A DNA stretch of 13,855 bases. Origin: Betaproteobacteria bacterium UBA6904 (lineage in GTDB: Bacteria > Pseudomonadota > Gammaproteobacteria > Burkholderiales > SG8-39). The notes below the pieces were generated by a model. It was not told the DNA's origin and did not search any database. It was given only the letters and a program-made list of their open reading frames with translations. Below, piece after piece: positions 12,304 to 13,855 of this stretch. Position numbers and translations under genes: made by a program. The stretch covers positions 1 to 13,855 of the forward strand of contig DKBI01000181.1 in NCBI GenBank assembly GCA_002451175.1, given 5' to 3'. Numbering within the stretch: the stretch's first letter is position 1; every line of letters begins with the position of its first letter.

Positions 12304-13599
12304 GTGACCGAAGAAGCCAAGTTCGAGCTCGACCTCAGCCTGCAGGTCGGCAAGTACGACATCCAGAAGCTCCTCGGCAAGGGCGCGACGGGCACCGTCT
12401 ACCTTGCGCGCGACACGTTTTCGGGCAAGGAGGTGGCCTTGAAGACGATCGAGCCCGAGGTGTTCCGCGATCCCGAGTTCGGGCTCGTGTACCGCGCGCA
12501 ATTCCTCAATGAGGCGTCGCTCGCCGGCAAGCTGCGCCATCCGCACATCGTTTCCATCCTGGACGCGGTCGTGCAGGAGGACTCCGGCCATATCGCGATG
12601 GATCTCGTGACGGGCGGCGATCTGTCGCAGCACGTCGACCCGCAGCGCCTGCTGCCGGTCGCCGATGTCCTGCAGATCGGCTTCAAGTGCTGCGGCGCGC
12701 TCGATTACGCCTTCAAGGAAGGCATCGTCCACCGCGACCTCAAGCCGGCGAACATCATGCTGGCGCAGGGCACCGATCCGAAGATCGCGGATTTCGGCGC
12801 GGCGTACCTGCGCAAGACGCAGGTCGTGCAGGTCGCGTCGATGGGCTCGCCGTTCTACATGTCGCCGGAGCAGATCTCGGGCGGCGAACTGACGTTTCAT
12901 ACGGACATGTACTCGCTGGGCGTCGTGCTCTACGAACTGCTCACGGGGCGGCGGCCGTTCGTCGCCGACAGCATCGAGTCGCTGGTGGATCAGATCCTCA
13001 ACGCGACGCCGGCGGCGCCGAGCAGCTTGCGGCCCGGGCTGAGCGACGAGATCGACAGCACGGTGCTGCGCGCGATCAAGAAGAATCCGGAACACCGCTA
13101 TGCGAGCTGGGTGGATTTCGAGCAGGAGCTGTCGAATGCCTGCGAGGGGGTGAAGCCCGCAGGATCGGTCGTCGACAGCGAGAAATATCTCGCGCTGAAG
13201 AAGGTCGAAATGCTTTCCGGCGTGCCCGATTACGTGCTCTGGGAGCTGGTGCGCGCCGGCCGCTGGTCGCGCATCGACAAGGGCAGGACGCTGGTGCGCG
13301 AAAACGATCCCGGCCAGAGCTTCTTCTTCCTCGCGCAGGGGCAGGCCAAGGTGGTGAAGAGCGAGCGGTTGCTCAACGTGCTCAATCCCGGCGAGTACTA
13401 CGGGGAGATGGCCTACCTGTGGTCGGGCAAGCCGCCGCGGCAGGCGACCGTGGAGTCGATGACCGACCTGCTGATCGCCGAGTACGACTCCGCTGGCGTC
13501 GAGCAAATGGCGGTCGAGACGCAGCTGCACCTGATGCGCTCGCTCGCGCGCAATCTCGCAGACCGGCTGGCGCTCGCCAACACGCGCCTGATTCGATGA
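12304..13599 (+). CDS. Ser/Thr protein kinase fused to a C-terminal cyclic-nucleotide-binding domain
   Basis: A 431-residue cytoplasmic protein with no membrane segment. The Hanks-type kinase domain (about 18-277) is complete: glycine loop GKGATGTV (25-32), VALK with K47, helix-C E70, HRDLKPAN (143-150) with catalytic D145 and N150, DFG (163-165), SPEQ (187-190) in place of APE, and DMYSLG (201-206). A linker leads to a CNMP-binding domain (about 303-405) whose phosphate-binding cassette YYGEMAYLWSGKPPRQATVE (365-384) keeps the key E368 and R379 that hold the cyclic phosphate and ribose in CAP/PKA-type pockets. It is thus likely a kinase controlled by cAMP or cGMP. The start is GTG 12304 with AGAGGG at 12292-12297, 6 nt away. 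The stop overlaps the ATG of the next gene (ATGA), implying translational coupling. The nearby cyclase is a natural source of ligand. Confidence 0.93.
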   Translation: MTEEAKFELDLSLQVGKYDIQKLLGKGATGTVYLARDTFSGKEVALKTIEPEVFRDPEFGLVYRAQFLNEASLAGKLRHPHIVSILDAVVQEDSGHIAMDLVTGGDLSQHVDPQRLLPVADVLQIGFKCCGALDYAFKEGIVHRDLKPANIMLAQGTDPKIADFGAAYLRKTQVVQVASMGSPFYMSPEQISGGELTFHTDMYSLGVVLYELLTGRRPFVADSIESLVDQILNATPAAPSSLRPGLSDEIDSTVLRAIKKNPEHRYASWVDFEQELSNACEGVKPAGSVVDSEKYLALKKVEMLSGVPDYVLWELVRAGRWSRIDKGRTLVRENDPGQSFFFLAQGQAKVVKSERLLNVLNPGEYYGEMAYLWSGKPPRQATVESMTDLLIAEYDSAGVEQMAVETQLHLMRSLARNLADRLALANTRLIR

Positions 13600-13855
13600 G
13601 CGCGGCCGACTGGCAGAAGCAGTCGGCCGATCTGGAGAGGCTGCTCAAGCTGCGCGCCATTCCGTTCGGCATGAAGCTGTTCGAGCGCCGCGCCGACATG
13701 GAATCGATCGCGAAGATCCGCCGCCCGAAGGCGACGCTGCACACGATGGACCAGATCGTGGCGCAGGCCGCGCGCCTGGGCTGGACGGTGGGCATCACCG
13801 GCGAAGACCTGATCGGCGACCAGTGCCGGTCCGTGGTCGGCCTGGGCGGGCAGGA
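13596..13855 (+). CDS. DUF169 family protein, N-terminal 86 residues (cut by window edge)
   Basis: The frame opens at ATG 13596, which overlaps the kinase stop as ATGA, and stays open to the window end. The visible part reads MSAADWQKQSADLERLLKLR, then IPFGMKLFERRADM (22-35) and a region with TLHTMDQIVAQAARLGWTVG, GEDLIGDQCRSVVGLG. The LRxxPFGMKLFE pattern followed by a Cys-containing segment is that of the DUF169 family, proteins of unknown function found in archaea and bacteria. The start is fixed by the coupling overlap; no separate strong ribosome-binding site is evident. Tight linkage to the kinase suggests a shared pathway, perhaps as a substrate or effector, which is inference. The family call rests on a partial sequence. 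Confidence 0.75.
   Translation, partial: MSAADWQKQSADLERLLKLRAIPFGMKLFERRADMESIAKIRRPKATLHTMDQIVAQAARLGWTVGITGEDLIGDQCRSVVGLGGQ

Noticed and set aside
12271..13530. A 419-codon minus-strand frame antisense to the kinase
   Set aside because: Its sequence is His/Arg/Leu/Asp-rich without recognisable domains, while the plus strand encodes a complete kinase-CNMP protein.

Overview
The window is a GC-rich, densely coded stretch of a proteobacterial chromosome, most likely from a betaproteobacterium. I base this on the trxA-rho pair in its usual order, an Azotobacter-type seven-iron ferredoxin, an Escherichia-type CreD, and GC-rich third codon positions throughout. The placement is an inference from gene content, not from a marker tree. 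I see no rRNA, tRNA, IS element, phage gene or CRISPR array.

Layout. Positions 1-955 (minus): trxA followed by the N-terminal third of rho, with a strong GC hairpin between them. 1081-1784 (plus): ferredoxin fdxA, then an orphan HicB-like gene. 1925-5076 (plus): an MlrC-type M81 metalloprotein, a pirin and an FMN nitroreductase, closely spaced. 5102-8966 (minus): read in the order of transcription, dinB (DNA polymerase IV), creD (inner-membrane protein) and an MFS transporter, with a 12-bp perfect inverted repeat between dinB and creD. 9041-9547 (plus): a DUF1993 helical-bundle protein whose 3' end overlaps the convergent cyclase gene. 9529-12135 (minus): in the order of transcription, a Tyr/Pro/Gly-rich secreted protein, a glycine-zipper lipoprotein with a polyproline tail, and a class III nucleotide cyclase with an N-terminal DUF427 domain. 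12304-13855 (plus): a Ser/Thr kinase fused to a C-terminal cyclic-nucleotide-binding domain, which overlaps by ATGA with a DUF169 gene that runs off the window.

The right-hand 4.3 kb is the most interesting part. An apparently catalytically complete adenylate-type cyclase and a kinase carrying an apparently intact cyclic-nucleotide pocket lie on opposite sides of one divergent intergenic region, separated by two small envelope-protein genes. The simplest reading is a compact signalling cassette: the cyclase makes cAMP, cAMP binds the kinase on one polypeptide (a PKA/PKG analogue), and the kinase acts on unknown targets, perhaps the DUF169 protein or the envelope pair. The domain calls rest on visible motifs. 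The functional link is inferred from co-location only.
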